From positions 1 to 17,255 of the forward strand of contig CAYGIQ010000046.1 of NCBI GenBank assembly GCA_964349885.1: 17,255 bases of DNA. The letters run 5' to 3'. A program made the translations under genes and the position numbers. This stretch comes from UBA1413 sp964349885. Lineage in GTDB: Bacteria > Bacteroidota > Bacteroidia > Bacteroidales > Prolixibacteraceae. Numbering within the stretch: the stretch's first letter is position 1; each line of letters opens with the position of its first letter. This document shows, piece after piece, positions 1 through 7,301 of the stretch. The notes below the pieces were generated by a model. That model was not told where the DNA came from, did not search any database, and was given only the letters and a program-made list of their open reading frames with translations.

Positions 1-697
1 GGTAGACCCTTCTCACGACTTCGTCGTTTGCAAGATCGTCGGCACTGCCCGACTTAAGAATTCTGCCTTCGAAAAGCAGATAGGACCGATCGGTGATGGA
101 CAAGGTTTCGTGTACGTTATGGTCGGTTATAAGAACTCCAATGTTTTTTTGTTTCAACTTAACCACAATCTGCTGTATGTCTTCTACTGCGATAGGATCT
201 ACTCCAGCAAAGGGTTCGTCGAGAAGTATAAATTTGGGTTCGATGGCAAGTGCCCGGGCTATCTCTGTACGGCGGCGCTCGCCTCCCGACAGCTGATATC
301 CCATACTTTTGCGAATATGCTGCAATCCAAACTCCGACAAAAGTTGCTCCAGTTTCTCCTGCTGGTAGCTTTGCGAAAAGCTGGTCATCTCAAGTACCGC
401 CCTCAGATTGTCTTCGATACTCATTTTGCGAAAAACTGAAGCCTCCTGAGCTAGGTAACCTATTCCCTTTTGGGCTCTTTTGTAAACCGGGAGATTGGTA
501 ATCTCTTCGTTGTCGATGAAGATACTGCCCGACAAAGGCTGAATCAAACCCACAATCATATAAAAGGAGGTAGTTTTACCGGCTCCGTTTGGCCCCAAGA
601 GTCCAACTATCTCACCCTGTTCCACGTGGAAACTCACCCCGTCGACTACCGTTCGTTTGCGGTATTTCTTTACGATTTCCTGCGCCCTTAGCAGCAT
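1..697 (-). CDS. lptB: LPS export ABC transporter ATP-binding protein LptB (3' end outside window)
   Basis: This is the cytoplasmic ATPase of the LptB2FG complex, which extracts lipopolysaccharide from the inner membrane and pushes it along the Lpt bridge. I translated the minus strand from ATG at 697; 232 codons are present and the frame is still open at base 1, so only the last residues are missing (family about 240-250). Visible are Walker A GPNGAGKT (residues 35-42), ABC signature LSGGERRR (136-143), Walker B ILLDEP (157-162) followed by FAGVDP, and the H-loop His193 in TDHNV. The signature with three arginines and the FAGVDP stretch are typical of LptB rather than of general ABC ATPases. 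The gene starts 15 nt after the tatC stop, so it is probably co-transcribed with tatC. No other lpt gene is in view. No Shine-Dalgarno is seen; the region before the ATG is AT-rich. Confidence 0.95.
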   Translation of the reverse strand, partial: MLLRAQEIVKKYRKRTVVDGVSFHVEQGEIVGLLGPNGAGKTTSFYMIVGLIQPLSGSIFIDNEEITNLPVYKRAQKGIGYLAQEASVFRKMSIEDNLRAVLEMTSFSQSYQQEKLEQLLSEFGLQHIRKSMGYQLSGGERRRTEIARALAIEPKFILLDEPFAGVDPIAVEDIQQIVVKLKQKNIGVLITDHNVHETLSITDRSYLLFEGRILKSGSADDLANDEVVRRVY

Positions 698-712
698 AAA
701 TTTAAAGTTACG

Positions 713-1540
713 TTATAAGGCATCCTCGCGGGCTTTTTGTTTTTCAATCCGCCGCGAAATATAAATGCCTATTTCATATAGTATAACCAGCGGGAATGAG
801 ACCATGATCTGACTAAACACATCGGGTGGGGTAATGACCGCTGAGAGTAACAACATTACTACATAGGCATGCTTGCGGTATCTCTTCATAAAGGCAGGCG
901 TGAGTAAGCCAACTTTACTTAAGAAGAAGACAAAAATAGGCAGTAAGAATACAACCCCAGAGGCCAGAGAAATGCTAACCACTGTGCTGATGTAGCTGTT
1001 AATATTGATTTGGTTGGTAACCTCACCACTAATGCTGTAGGAGCCCAAAAAGTGAATAGAGAGTGGGACAATCAGATAATATCCGAACAAAACACCCATC
1101 AAAAACAGAATGGAAGTAAAGAAAACGGCTCCCGAGGCATGCTTCTTTTCATTATCATACAAAGCGGGCCTTATAAACCTCCAAAATTCAAAAAAAACGA
1201 TGGGCGATGCCAGAATAAATCCGGCTACAATTGCGGTCCAGATATGTGTTAAAAACTGGCCAGCCATTTTTATACTGATAAGCTCTAGGTTGGTCTGATT
1301 AATTTTAACCACATCGGAGCCAATAAAATCGCCAAACAGAGCAAACATGCGGTTGGTCCAGAACTCAGGGGTTTTGGGTTTAAAGATTACCGTGCTGAAA
1401 ATAAAATCCTTAAACACAAAAGCGGCGATTGTTCCTACCATAATGAACAACACCGAACGTATGAGATGCCAGCGTAACTCTTCGAGATGCTCAAGGAACG
1501 ACATCTCTCCCTGTCTGGCTTTGGTTTTTACTTCACTCAT
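713..1540 (-). CDS. tatC: Sec-independent protein translocase subunit TatC
   Basis: TatC is the polytopic inner-membrane receptor that recognises twin-arginine signal peptides and, with TatA-type proteins, exports folded proteins. The 275-residue product has the hallmark N-terminal stretch FLEHLEELRWHLIRS (about residues 15-29), the cytoplasmic region involved in signal-peptide recognition. It also has about six hydrophobic segments, spread from about residue 30 to 260, and a charged C-tail (RRIEKQKAREDAL). The length is slightly above the usual 240-260 because of a longer first periplasmic loop (about residues 50-95). The ATG at 1540 lies about 33 nt downstream of a perfect TAnnTTTG box. lptB follows after 15 nt. 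No tatA is adjacent in the window, so the TatA partner must be encoded elsewhere. Confidence 0.95.
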   Translation of the reverse strand: MSEVKTKARQGEMSFLEHLEELRWHLIRSVLFIMVGTIAAFVFKDFIFSTVIFKPKTPEFWTNRMFALFGDFIGSDVVKINQTNLELISIKMAGQFLTHIWTAIVAGFILASPIVFFEFWRFIRPALYDNEKKHASGAVFFTSILFLMGVLFGYYLIVPLSIHFLGSYSISGEVTNQININSYISTVVSISLASGVVFLLPIFVFFLSKVGLLTPAFMKRYRKHAYVVMLLLSAVITPPDVFSQIMVSFPLVILYEIGIYISRRIEKQKAREDAL

Positions 1541-1572
1541 TTTTTTCGCGGGAAATTAGCTTTACAACAGCA

Positions 1573-1580
1573 CAAATATA
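1573..1580 (-). promoter_or_regulatory. Bacteroidota-type -7 element for tatC-lptB
   Basis: On the minus strand the sequence reads TATATTTG, an exact match to the Bacteroidota housekeeping -7 consensus TAnnTTTG. It lies 32 nt before the tatC start, which implies a leader of about 25 nt. I do not see a clear TTTG -33 box 19-21 nt upstream, so the call rests on the -7 box and its position. Confidence 0.5.
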
Positions 1581-1795
1581 ATTACTTAAACCGTTCCTGA
1601 CCGTTTCGCTCATGGTTTTTGACCACCGGTTCAAAGGAACTCAACACAATCATACAATTGCCGAAATACAACCCTCTGATAACTCCGGTGCCATTCGGCA
1701 TATGAAACCCTCCAGTCGGGCAATTTCAGCAAAACCCCTGGATTTAAGGTTAAAATGATGTTCCAATTAATAAATCTTAAAAAAAGAGGCTTTTG

Positions 1796-1826
1796 TTTGT
1801 GCTTTTATCAAGTTTGACTAATTTTA
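1796..1826 (+). promoter_or_regulatory. putative promoter of recQ
   Basis: A TTTG -33 box (1796-1799) is followed after 19 nt by TAATTTTA (1819-1826). The second box matches TAnnTTTG in all but the last base. Spacing fits the Bacteroidota promoter rule of 19-21 nt. The start codon is 44 nt downstream of the -7 box. Confidence 0.4.
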
Positions 1827-1869
1827 GATACTCGCCACATCAGACGAATATCTTTTTTACCAGTAAAAA

Positions 1870-4053
1870 ATGTTTAAAGGCTTAACATTAACACAACATC
1901 TACAAAAATATTTTGGGTTCGACCGTTTCAAAGGCGAGCAGGAAGAAGCGATCATAAGCGTATTGGAAGGGAACAACACATTCGTGCTGATGCCAACCGG
2001 AGGAGGGAAGTCTCTTATATACCAGCTACCCGCCCTTATTATGGACGGAACCGCTATCATCATTTCTCCCCTCATTGCCCTAATGAAAAACCAGGTCGAT
2101 TCTATGCGGGGTATATCGTCTGATGATAACGTTGCGCATTTTCTCAACTCCTCACTAACCAAAGCAGCCATTCAGGAAGTTAAAGATGATGTTTTGCAAG
2201 GGAAAACCAAACTGTTGTATGTGGCACCCGAGTCGCTCACAAAAGACGATAACATCGAATTTCTAAAGCAAATCAATATTTCATTTTATGCCATCGACGA
2301 GGCGCATTGTATTTCAGAATGGGGGCACGACTTCAGGCCTGAATACAGAAGAATCAGGCCTATTGTGCAAGAAATTGGAGATGCTCCGGTTATTGCATTA
2401 ACGGCTACCGCAACCGCTAAGGTGCAGCACGACATACAGAAAAACCTTGGGATCCTAGACGCCCGTGTTTTTAAGGCTTCCTTTAACCGACCAAATCTCT
2501 ATTATGAAGTTCGGCCTAAACACAAGCCCGAAAATCAGATCATCCGGTTCATTAAAGAGAACTCAGGAAAATCGGGAATTATCTACTGCCTCAGCCGCAA
2601 AAAGGTAGAGGAGTTGGCCCAGACGCTCAGCATTAACGGCATCAAAGTGTTGCCATATCACGCAGGAATGGATGCTCAAACGCGATCGGGTAATCAGGAT
2701 AAATTTCTGATGGAAGATGTCGATGTAATGGTTGCAACCATCGCATTTGGGATGGGAATCGATAAGCCCGACGTGCGCTATGTTATACACTACGACATTC
2801 CCAAAAGTCTGGAGGGGTATTACCAGGAGACAGGAAGGGCCGGACGTGACGGTGGCGAAGGCAAGTGCATAACCTTCTATAGCTATAAGGATATCCAGAA
2901 GCTCGATAAATTTATGCATGGTAAGCCGGTTGCTGAGCAGGAGATTGGCCGCCAGCTTCTACTCGACACCGTTTCGTACGCCGAAACAGCCATTTGTCGA
3001 CGAATCATTCTGTTGCACTATTTTGGTGAACGGTATGCGGCCGAAAACTGTGGCAATTGCGACAACTGTCTCAATCCAAAAGAGTTTGTTGATGCCATGG
3101 ATGAAATTGCCCGTATGCTTCGGGTAATTGTCGAGGTTAAAGAAAAGTACAAAGCCGAGCATATTGCTGATATTCTTACCGGTAAAACTTCGGCAGCCGT
3201 GAAATCTTTTCGTCACGACACCCTCGAGTCGTTTGGATCGGGAGACGACCACGATGAGTTTTTCTGGAATGCCGTATTCAGGCAGTCAATGGTAGCAGGA
3301 CTCATCAGCAAGGACATCGAAAACTACGGAATTCTCAAGATTACTGCCGCAGGACTCGACTATCTCGAAAATCCTCAGCCTTTTCAACTGGTAAAGAACC
3401 GCCGGTACGAAAACGAAGAGGACGATATGGTGTCCGGAGCGCCCGCAGGCGGTTCGGGTGGCGATACCGAATTGTTCAATCTACTGCGCGATTTGCGTAA
3501 GTCGGTTGCCAAAAAACACAACCTTCCCCCCTATGTTATTTTTCAGGACCCATCGCTTGCCGATATGTCCATCCAATATCCCATCGATCTTGAGGAGCTT
3601 CAGAAGATACAAGGTGTAGGGCAGGGAAAAGCACAGCGGTACGGAAAAGAATTTGTCGACCTTATTAAAAAATATGTCGACGAAAATGAGATTGACCGTC
3701 CTCAGGATTTGATAGTGCGTTCAGTAGCCAATAAGTCGAAATTTAAAGTTTACATTATTCAAAGCATCGACCGAAAAATCTCACTCGATGATATTGCCGG
3801 ATCCAAAGGCATCGAATTCTCCGACCTGATTTCCGAAATCGAGGCGATTGTAAATTCTGGCACTAAAATAGATCTCGATTACTACATCAACGAAATTCTC
3901 GACGAGGAATATCAGGATGAAGTAGTGGACTATTTCAGAGAAGCCGATAACGATTCGGTCGAGCTGGCCCTGCAAGAACTGGGTGAAAGCGATTACACCG
4001 CCGATTCAATAAGGCTCATGCGGATAAAATTCCTTTCTGATATGGGGAATTAA
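1870..4053 (+). CDS. recQ: ATP-dependent DNA helicase RecQ
   Basis: RecQ is a superfamily 2 3'-5' DNA helicase acting in recombination and replication-fork repair. Domains along the 727 residues: helicase core with Walker A PTGGGKS (42-48), DEAH box (143-146) leading into the aromatic-rich loop CISEWGHDFRPEY, motif III TATAT (178-182), and motif VI QETGRAGRDG (319-328); zinc-binding cysteines C376, C394, C397 and C400; an RQC winged-helix region (about 405-510); a Gly-rich acidic linker (about 515-532); and an HRDC domain (about 533-608). A further C-terminal acidic helical extension of about 120 residues is absent from the 609-residue E. coli protein; I recall a similar length in other Bacteroidota RecQ proteins. 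All key catalytic motifs are intact. The ATG at 1870 opens directly into the conserved region. ahcY follows 84 nt later with its own promoter, so the two are probably separate units. Confidence 0.97.
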   Translation: MFKGLTLTQHLQKYFGFDRFKGEQEEAIISVLEGNNTFVLMPTGGGKSLIYQLPALIMDGTAIIISPLIALMKNQVDSMRGISSDDNVAHFLNSSLTKAAIQEVKDDVLQGKTKLLYVAPESLTKDDNIEFLKQINISFYAIDEAHCISEWGHDFRPEYRRIRPIVQEIGDAPVIALTATATAKVQHDIQKNLGILDARVFKASFNRPNLYYEVRPKHKPENQIIRFIKENSGKSGIIYCLSRKKVEELAQTLSINGIKVLPYHAGMDAQTRSGNQDKFLMEDVDVMVATIAFGMGIDKPDVRYVIHYDIPKSLEGYYQETGRAGRDGGEGKCITFYSYKDIQKLDKFMHGKPVAEQEIGRQLLLDTVSYAETAICRRIILLHYFGERYAAENCGNCDNCLNPKEFVDAMDEIARMLRVIVEVKEKYKAEHIADILTGKTSAAVKSFRHDTLESFGSGDDHDEFFWNAVFRQSMVAGLISKDIENYGILKITAAGLDYLENPQPFQLVKNRRYENEEDDMVSGAPAGGSGGDTELFNLLRDLRKSVAKKHNLPPYVIFQDPSLADMSIQYPIDLEELQKIQGVGQGKAQRYGKEFVDLIKKYVDENEIDRPQDLIVRSVANKSKFKVYIIQSIDRKISLDDIAGSKGIEFSDLISEIEAIVNSGTKIDLDYYINEILDEEYQDEVVDYFREADNDSVELALQELGESDYTADSIRLMRIKFLSDMGN

Positions 4054-4110
4054 TCCCCCGCAACCATCCCCAGTTTCAATATTAAAACCGTAAAAAAAGA
4101 AAAAAATGTA

Positions 4111-4118
4111 TATTTTTG
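4111..4118 (+). promoter_or_regulatory. Bacteroidota-type -7 element for ahcY
   Basis: TATTTTTG is an exact TAnnTTTG match 19 nt upstream of the ahcY ATG, following an A-rich tract (4091-4107). No TTTG -33 box is visible at the expected distance. The implied leader is only about 12-15 nt, which leaves no room for an S-adenosylhomocysteine riboswitch. Confidence 0.5.
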
Positions 4119-4137
4119 CGAAAATTTATTTTAGAAA

Positions 4138-5556
4138 ATGGATACATTGGTAAAAGTTAAAACAGAGTATAAAGTTGCCGATATCTCTTTGGCAGAATAT
4201 GGTCGGAAAGAGATCGATATTGCCGAAAAAGAGATGCCGGGCCTCATGGCCATCAGGAGGCGACACAGCAATTCTAAACCACTTGCAGGTGCCCGCATAA
4301 CTGGCAGCCTTCATATGACCATACAAACCGCTGTACTTATTGAAACCCTCGCCGAACTTGGAGCCGAGGTGAGATGGGCCAGCTGCAACATTTTCTCTAC
4401 ACAGGATCATGCGGCTGCAGCCATCGCAAAAGCTGGGATACCCGTATTTGCCTGGAAAGGTGAAACGCTCGAAGAGTACTGGTGGTGTACCGAAAGGGCA
4501 CTTGATTTTGGCGATGGATTAGGCCCCAACCTGATTGTCGATGATGGTGGCGATGCTACCCTGATGATTCACAGAGGTTTTGCAGCCGAATCGGACGCTT
4601 CGGTACTCGATGTTCCAGTTGATGGAGAGGATGAGTTTCAGCTGAACAGTTTGCTCAAAAATATTTTGGCCTCAGAGCCTAAACGATGGCAAGCTATTGT
4701 ACCCCTTGTCAAAGGAGTATCGGAAGAGACCACCACTGGCGTGCACCGGCTTTATCAGATGCACGAACAGGGTAAGCTTCTGTTTCCGGCCATCAATGTC
4801 AACGACTCGGTTACCAAATCAAAATTCGACAACCTTTATGGTTGCAGAGAATCGCTGGCCGATGGCATTAAGCGTGCAACCGATGTTATGATTGCAGGCA
4901 AGGTGGTTGTGGTTGCCGGATACGGCGATGTTGGCAAAGGTTGTGCCCACTCAATGCGTGGATATGGCGCTAGGGTAATTGTAACTGAAATCGACCCCAT
5001 TTGTGCCCTACAGGCAGCTATGGAAGGGTTCGAAGTAAAAACCATGGATTCGGCCATTGGTGAAGGCAATATTTTTGTTACCACCACCGGAAACCGGGAT
5101 GTTATTACAGCCGACCAAATGTCGAAAATGAGAGATCAGGCCATCGTTTGCAATATTGGCCATTTCGACAATGAAATTCAGGTAGTCAAACTTGAGAATT
5201 GGCCTGGAATTGAAAAAATTAACATAAAACCGCAGGTGGATAAATACATCTATCCCGACGGGCATGCTATTTTCCTTTTGGCCGAGGGAAGACTCGTAAA
5301 TCTGGGATGTGCAACCGGCCATCCATCTTTTGTAATGAGCAACTCATTCAGCAATCAAACCGTTGCACAAATAGAATTGTGGCAAAACAGTTACGATATC
5401 GACGTATACCGCCTGCCCAAGAAACTCGACGAAGAAGTGGCACGCCTGCATCTAGAGCAGTTGGGCGTTGAGCTAACACGACTGACAGACGATCAGGCCG
5501 ACTATATTGGGGTTCCATTGGATGGCCCTTATAAGCCGGAGCATTACAGATACTAA
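4138..5556 (+). CDS. ahcY: adenosylhomocysteinase (S-adenosyl-L-homocysteine hydrolase)
   Basis: AhcY reversibly splits S-adenosylhomocysteine into adenosine and homocysteine with a tightly bound NAD+, relieving product inhibition of methyltransferases in the activated methyl cycle. The 472-residue product shows the substrate-domain motifs SLHMT (His59), DDGGD (135-139) and EETTTGVHRL (196-205), and the catalytic pair Lys227 and Asp231 in KSKFD. It has the Rossmann NAD-binding loop GYGDVGKG (261-268) and the C-terminal dimer-partner NAD-contacting tail ending KPEHYRY. An insert at about 156-184 distinguishes the longer bacterial form from the 432-residue human enzyme. No key residue is missing. 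A strong terminator follows about 66 nt after the stop, so the gene looks monocistronic. No metK or other methyl-cycle gene is adjacent. Confidence 0.98.
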   Translation: MDTLVKVKTEYKVADISLAEYGRKEIDIAEKEMPGLMAIRRRHSNSKPLAGARITGSLHMTIQTAVLIETLAELGAEVRWASCNIFSTQDHAAAAIAKAGIPVFAWKGETLEEYWWCTERALDFGDGLGPNLIVDDGGDATLMIHRGFAAESDASVLDVPVDGEDEFQLNSLLKNILASEPKRWQAIVPLVKGVSEETTTGVHRLYQMHEQGKLLFPAINVNDSVTKSKFDNLYGCRESLADGIKRATDVMIAGKVVVVAGYGDVGKGCAHSMRGYGARVIVTEIDPICALQAAMEGFEVKTMDSAIGEGNIFVTTTGNRDVITADQMSKMRDQAIVCNIGHFDNEIQVVKLENWPGIEKINIKPQVDKYIYPDGHAIFLLAEGRLVNLGCATGHPSFVMSNSFSNQTVAQIELWQNSYDIDVYRLPKKLDEEVARLHLEQLGVELTRLTDDQADYIGVPLDGPYKPEHYRY

Positions 5557-5622
5557 TTTTCTCACTGAAGGGAGTTAGGGGAATACCGAAGCTGTGTATA
5601 CAAACGGACCCATTTCTGATTT

Positions 5623-5676
5623 TCTCCGCATAACCGCAATCGAATTTGATATGCGGTTATGCGGAGATTCTTGTTT
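5623..5676 (+). terminator. Rho-independent terminator after ahcY
   Basis: A perfect 16-bp inverted repeat, TCTCCGCATAACCGCA (5623-5638) and TGCGGTTATGCGGAGA (5652-5667), encloses a 13-nt loop. It is followed on the plus strand by TTCTTGTTT. The other side is A-rich when read on the minus strand, so the hairpin looks oriented for ahcY rather than for the convergent lipoprotein gene. Confidence 0.85.
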
Positions 5677-5725
5677 AAACGGCCAGGCGGAACAACCCCA
5701 TGAATCTGAAGATTTTACAATTTAA

Positions 5726-5741
5726 AACCGTTTTACCGGTT
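5726..5741 (-). terminator. weak hairpin at the end of the lipoprotein gene
   Basis: On the minus strand AACCG-GTAAAA-CGGTT forms a 5-bp stem overlapping the stop codon of the lipoprotein gene. It is followed by a short TTAAATTGT stretch. An outer pairing TTTACAA / TTGTAAA could extend it. The stem is short and the tail only partly T-rich, so termination here is uncertain. Confidence 0.25.
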
Positions 5742-6158
5742 GTAAACGAGCAGACGACTAGACATTACCGATGTCCTGTAGGGTTGCAGGGGGAATGTGG
5801 CCGGACCTTTGGAAGGATAGGCTTCGCCCATCAGTAGAAATTGAGAACCACAGCAGCCGCAGGTTGCCAAAACCCCCTCGTTTTTAATCCTGCAAGTGGT
5901 ACTCAATTCGTGTGTACAAGCAGCATCATATGCATAATAAGTGCCTCCGGGTTCAAAGCAGTATACAACAATTCCAGCATATCCCTGATTGGCAAAATAG
6001 ACAGAGTTGCCTGGTACCATGAGCTCGTTAACGAGATTCAGGTTGATCTCGAAATAAACCGGAACATAGGGAACTATCTGATAATTTTCTTTATCGCATG
6101 CAACGCCTGCCATGAGCAGCAGCAACCCTACAACTAAAATCCTGAATGCTTTCACCAT
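5733..6158 (-). CDS. putative lipoprotein with Rieske-like [2Fe-2S] motif, altered ligand set
   Basis: This predicted exported lipoprotein of 141 residues has a Lys/Arg start, a hydrophobic core (about 7-18), and a lipobox-like AGVAC giving Cys21, followed by Asp-Lys-Glu. The frame extends four codons further to a TTG, but the ATG at 6158 gives a normal signal peptide, so I chose it. The C-terminal half resembles a Rieske domain: first ligand motif C81-T-H83, then C100-G-C102-C103-G-S-Q-F, then a Gly-Pro-rich segment and a Pro-Leu-x-x-Tyr stretch as in the Rieske fold. A standard Rieske protein has CxCHGSxF, with His as the ligand; here that position is Cys103. A further Cys89 could serve as the disulfide partner of Cys102. 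Whether it binds a cluster at all is unknown. It is convergent with ahcY and divergent from the next gene, with no redox partner beside it. Confidence 0.7.
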   Translation of the reverse strand: MVKAFRILVVGLLLLMAGVACDKENYQIVPYVPVYFEINLNLVNELMVPGNSVYFANQGYAGIVVYCFEPGGTYYAYDAACTHELSTTCRIKNEGVLATCGCCGSQFLLMGEAYPSKGPATFPLQPYRTSVMSSRLLVYNR

Positions 6159-6242
6159 TCGAATGGCCAAATATTATTACCTTTAGGTCTTGAACTGCGA
6201 AAATAGCCAATTTATTATCGACAATCGGAATTACTTTTTGAG

Positions 6243-6680
6243 ATGGACGACATATTGATACTTTTACTGACTTTGGGGTTGACCGTTTTTGCAGCGATCA
6301 ATCAATCTAAGAAAAAGAAAAAATCGCTTCCTCCCGAAGATGGCCAGAGCAATTTCTGGGAAAAATTAATGAACGACGAGCCAGTCGTTTACGAAGACGA
6401 AGAAAAGATGGCGCCCGCACCCATCCATTATCAGGAAGTGGCAAATAAACCCATCCCGCAAAAGTCGGCTAAGCAAACTGAGTATAACCAAGATACAACA
6501 CCCTATTTTAATCCCGAATTCGACCATGCTGTAAGCACCACAAAGAAAAGATCTGAAGTGTCGAATACCAAACAATTTATAGAGTCGGAAGAAGAGAATG
6601 AAGTGCAGCCGATTTTGCAAAACTTTAATTTGCGCGATGCCGTTATTTATTCAGAAATCATCAACCCCAAATATTTTTAA
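6243..6680 (+). CDS. small membrane-anchored protein of unknown function
   Basis: I cannot assign a function. The 145-residue product has a single N-terminal hydrophobic helix (about residues 3-19), followed directly by Lys-rich SKKKKKS. By the positive-inside rule this places the rest in the cytoplasm. The middle (about 30-125) is low-complexity, rich in Glu, Lys, Gln and Pro, and probably disordered. The last 16 residues (LRDAVIYSEIINPKYF) look structured; I recall a similar ending (AVIYSEIL-N-KY) in other small Bacteroidota hypothetical proteins, so this may be the conserved binding element. The stop is followed by a terminator-like hairpin at 6757-6777, before greA. I take ATG 6243 as the start because it opens straight into the membrane helix. 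Confidence 0.75.
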   Translation: MDDILILLLTLGLTVFAAINQSKKKKKSLPPEDGQSNFWEKLMNDEPVVYEDEEKMAPAPIHYQEVANKPIPQKSAKQTEYNQDTTPYFNPEFDHAVSTTKKRSEVSNTKQFIESEEENEVQPILQNFNLRDAVIYSEIINPKYF

Positions 6681-6738
6681 CAACTGAAAATCAGAGGATA
6701 AATTTTCACCTCTATCCCCTTTAATTCAGAAAATTAAC

Positions 6739-6746
6739 TAATTTTG
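6739..6746 (+). promoter_or_regulatory. candidate -7 element upstream of greA
   Basis: TAATTTTG is an exact TAnnTTTG match in the spacer between the small membrane protein gene and greA. No good TTTG -33 box is visible 19-21 nt upstream. If used, transcription would start near 6752, just before the hairpin at 6757-6777, giving greA a leader of about 70 nt. Confidence 0.4.
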
Positions 6747-6756
6747 TCGTGAGGAA

Positions 6757-6790
6757 GGATTCCGGCATTCGGGATTCTTTCTATTTTTTT
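6757..6790 (+). terminator. terminator-like hairpin in the greA leader
   Basis: GGATTCCG (6757-6764) and CGGGATTC (6770-6777) can pair over 8 bp, with two G-U pairs and a GCATT loop. TTTCTA and a run of seven T follow (to 6790). This has the layout of an intrinsic terminator. It could end transcription of the upstream small gene, or act as an attenuator if transcription starts at the -7 box at 6739-6746. Confidence 0.6.
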
Positions 6791-6822
6791 GTAGCTATAT
6801 TAACCATTATATTTATAGAGGT

Positions 6823-7296
6823 ATGACAAAAGCAATATACCTTACGGAAGATGGCTTGCGCAAATTACGCGAAGATCTCGAGTATTTAATGAACGTTGAA
6901 AGGCCTAAAATCTCAAAGCAGATTGGTGAGGCCATAGAAAAAGGTGATATATCGGAAAATGCCGAGTACGACGCAGCCAAAGATGCTCAAGGATTGCTAG
7001 AGGCAAAAATGGCCCAGCTTCAGTCAAAGATAGCGAATGCACGCATCATCGACGAATCCAAAATTGACACCAATCAGGTTCAGATTTTAAATAAAGTTAC
7101 CATAAGGAATCAGACCAACAACACAACCATGGTCTATACCATAGTTCCGGAGTCGGAAGCCAATCTAAAAGAGGCCAAGTTGTCGGTTAGTACTCCTATT
7201 GCAAAAGGTTTGATGGGGAAAAAAGTTGGAGATGTGGTACAAATTAAAGTTCCGTCGGGGATAATTCCATTCGAGATCATTGATATATCCATGTAG
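6823..7296 (+). CDS. greA: transcription elongation factor GreA
   Basis: GreA enters the RNA polymerase secondary channel and triggers cleavage of backtracked RNA, rescuing stalled elongation complexes. The 157-residue length is typical. The N-terminal antiparallel coiled coil (about 1-75) carries the tip motif GDISENAEYD (41-50). Asp42 and Glu45 correspond to the acidic residues that hold the catalytic Mg2+ in E. coli GreA. The C-terminal FKBP-like domain (about 80-157) contains the family segment ISTPIAKGLMGKKVGD in variant form (SVSTPIAKGLMGKKVGD) and ends in a short beta strand. The bases just before the ATG read TATAGAGGT, a weak Shine-Dalgarno-like stretch. The HIT gene starts 5 nt after the stop, which implies co-transcription. 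A terminator-like hairpin lies in the leader. Confidence 0.97.
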   Translation: MTKAIYLTEDGLRKLREDLEYLMNVERPKISKQIGEAIEKGDISENAEYDAAKDAQGLLEAKMAQLQSKIANARIIDESKIDTNQVQILNKVTIRNQTNNTTMVYTIVPESEANLKEAKLSVSTPIAKGLMGKKVGDVVQIKVPSGIIPFEIIDISM

Positions 7297-7301
7297 CAGC
7301 T

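Larger units (their letters stand above)
1541..1869. other. divergent intergenic region tatC / recQ
   Basis: This is a 329-nt non-coding spacer between two divergently transcribed genes. It holds the tatC -7 box near its left end and a recQ promoter candidate near its right end. The middle (about 1600-1790) contains a 7-bp inverted repeat TGCCGAA (1659-1665) / TTCGGCA (1694-1700) with a 28-nt loop. I find no ORF with coding character, no tRNA and no recognisable riboswitch. It could include decayed sequence from a lost gene, but nothing in it supports a specific origin. Confidence 0.5.

Noticed and set aside
1..691. Four plus-strand reading frames over the first 700 bases
   Set aside because: They are antisense to lptB, whose full set of ABC-ATPase motifs shows the minus strand is coding.
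4054..4137. SAH riboswitch upstream of ahcY
   Set aside because: The spacer is 84 nt, A-rich and lacks the needed helices; the promoter box leaves only about 15 nt of leader.
6159..6170. TTG start four codons upstream for the Rieske-like lipoprotein
   Set aside because: ATG 6158 gives a standard signal peptide; the TTG adds only four residues and lies in a promoter-like AATATTTG stretch.
6809..6816. TATATTTA as the main greA promoter
   Set aside because: Transcription would begin about at the start codon, giving a leaderless mRNA; spacing to the TTTG at 6788-6791 is 17 nt, outside the normal range.
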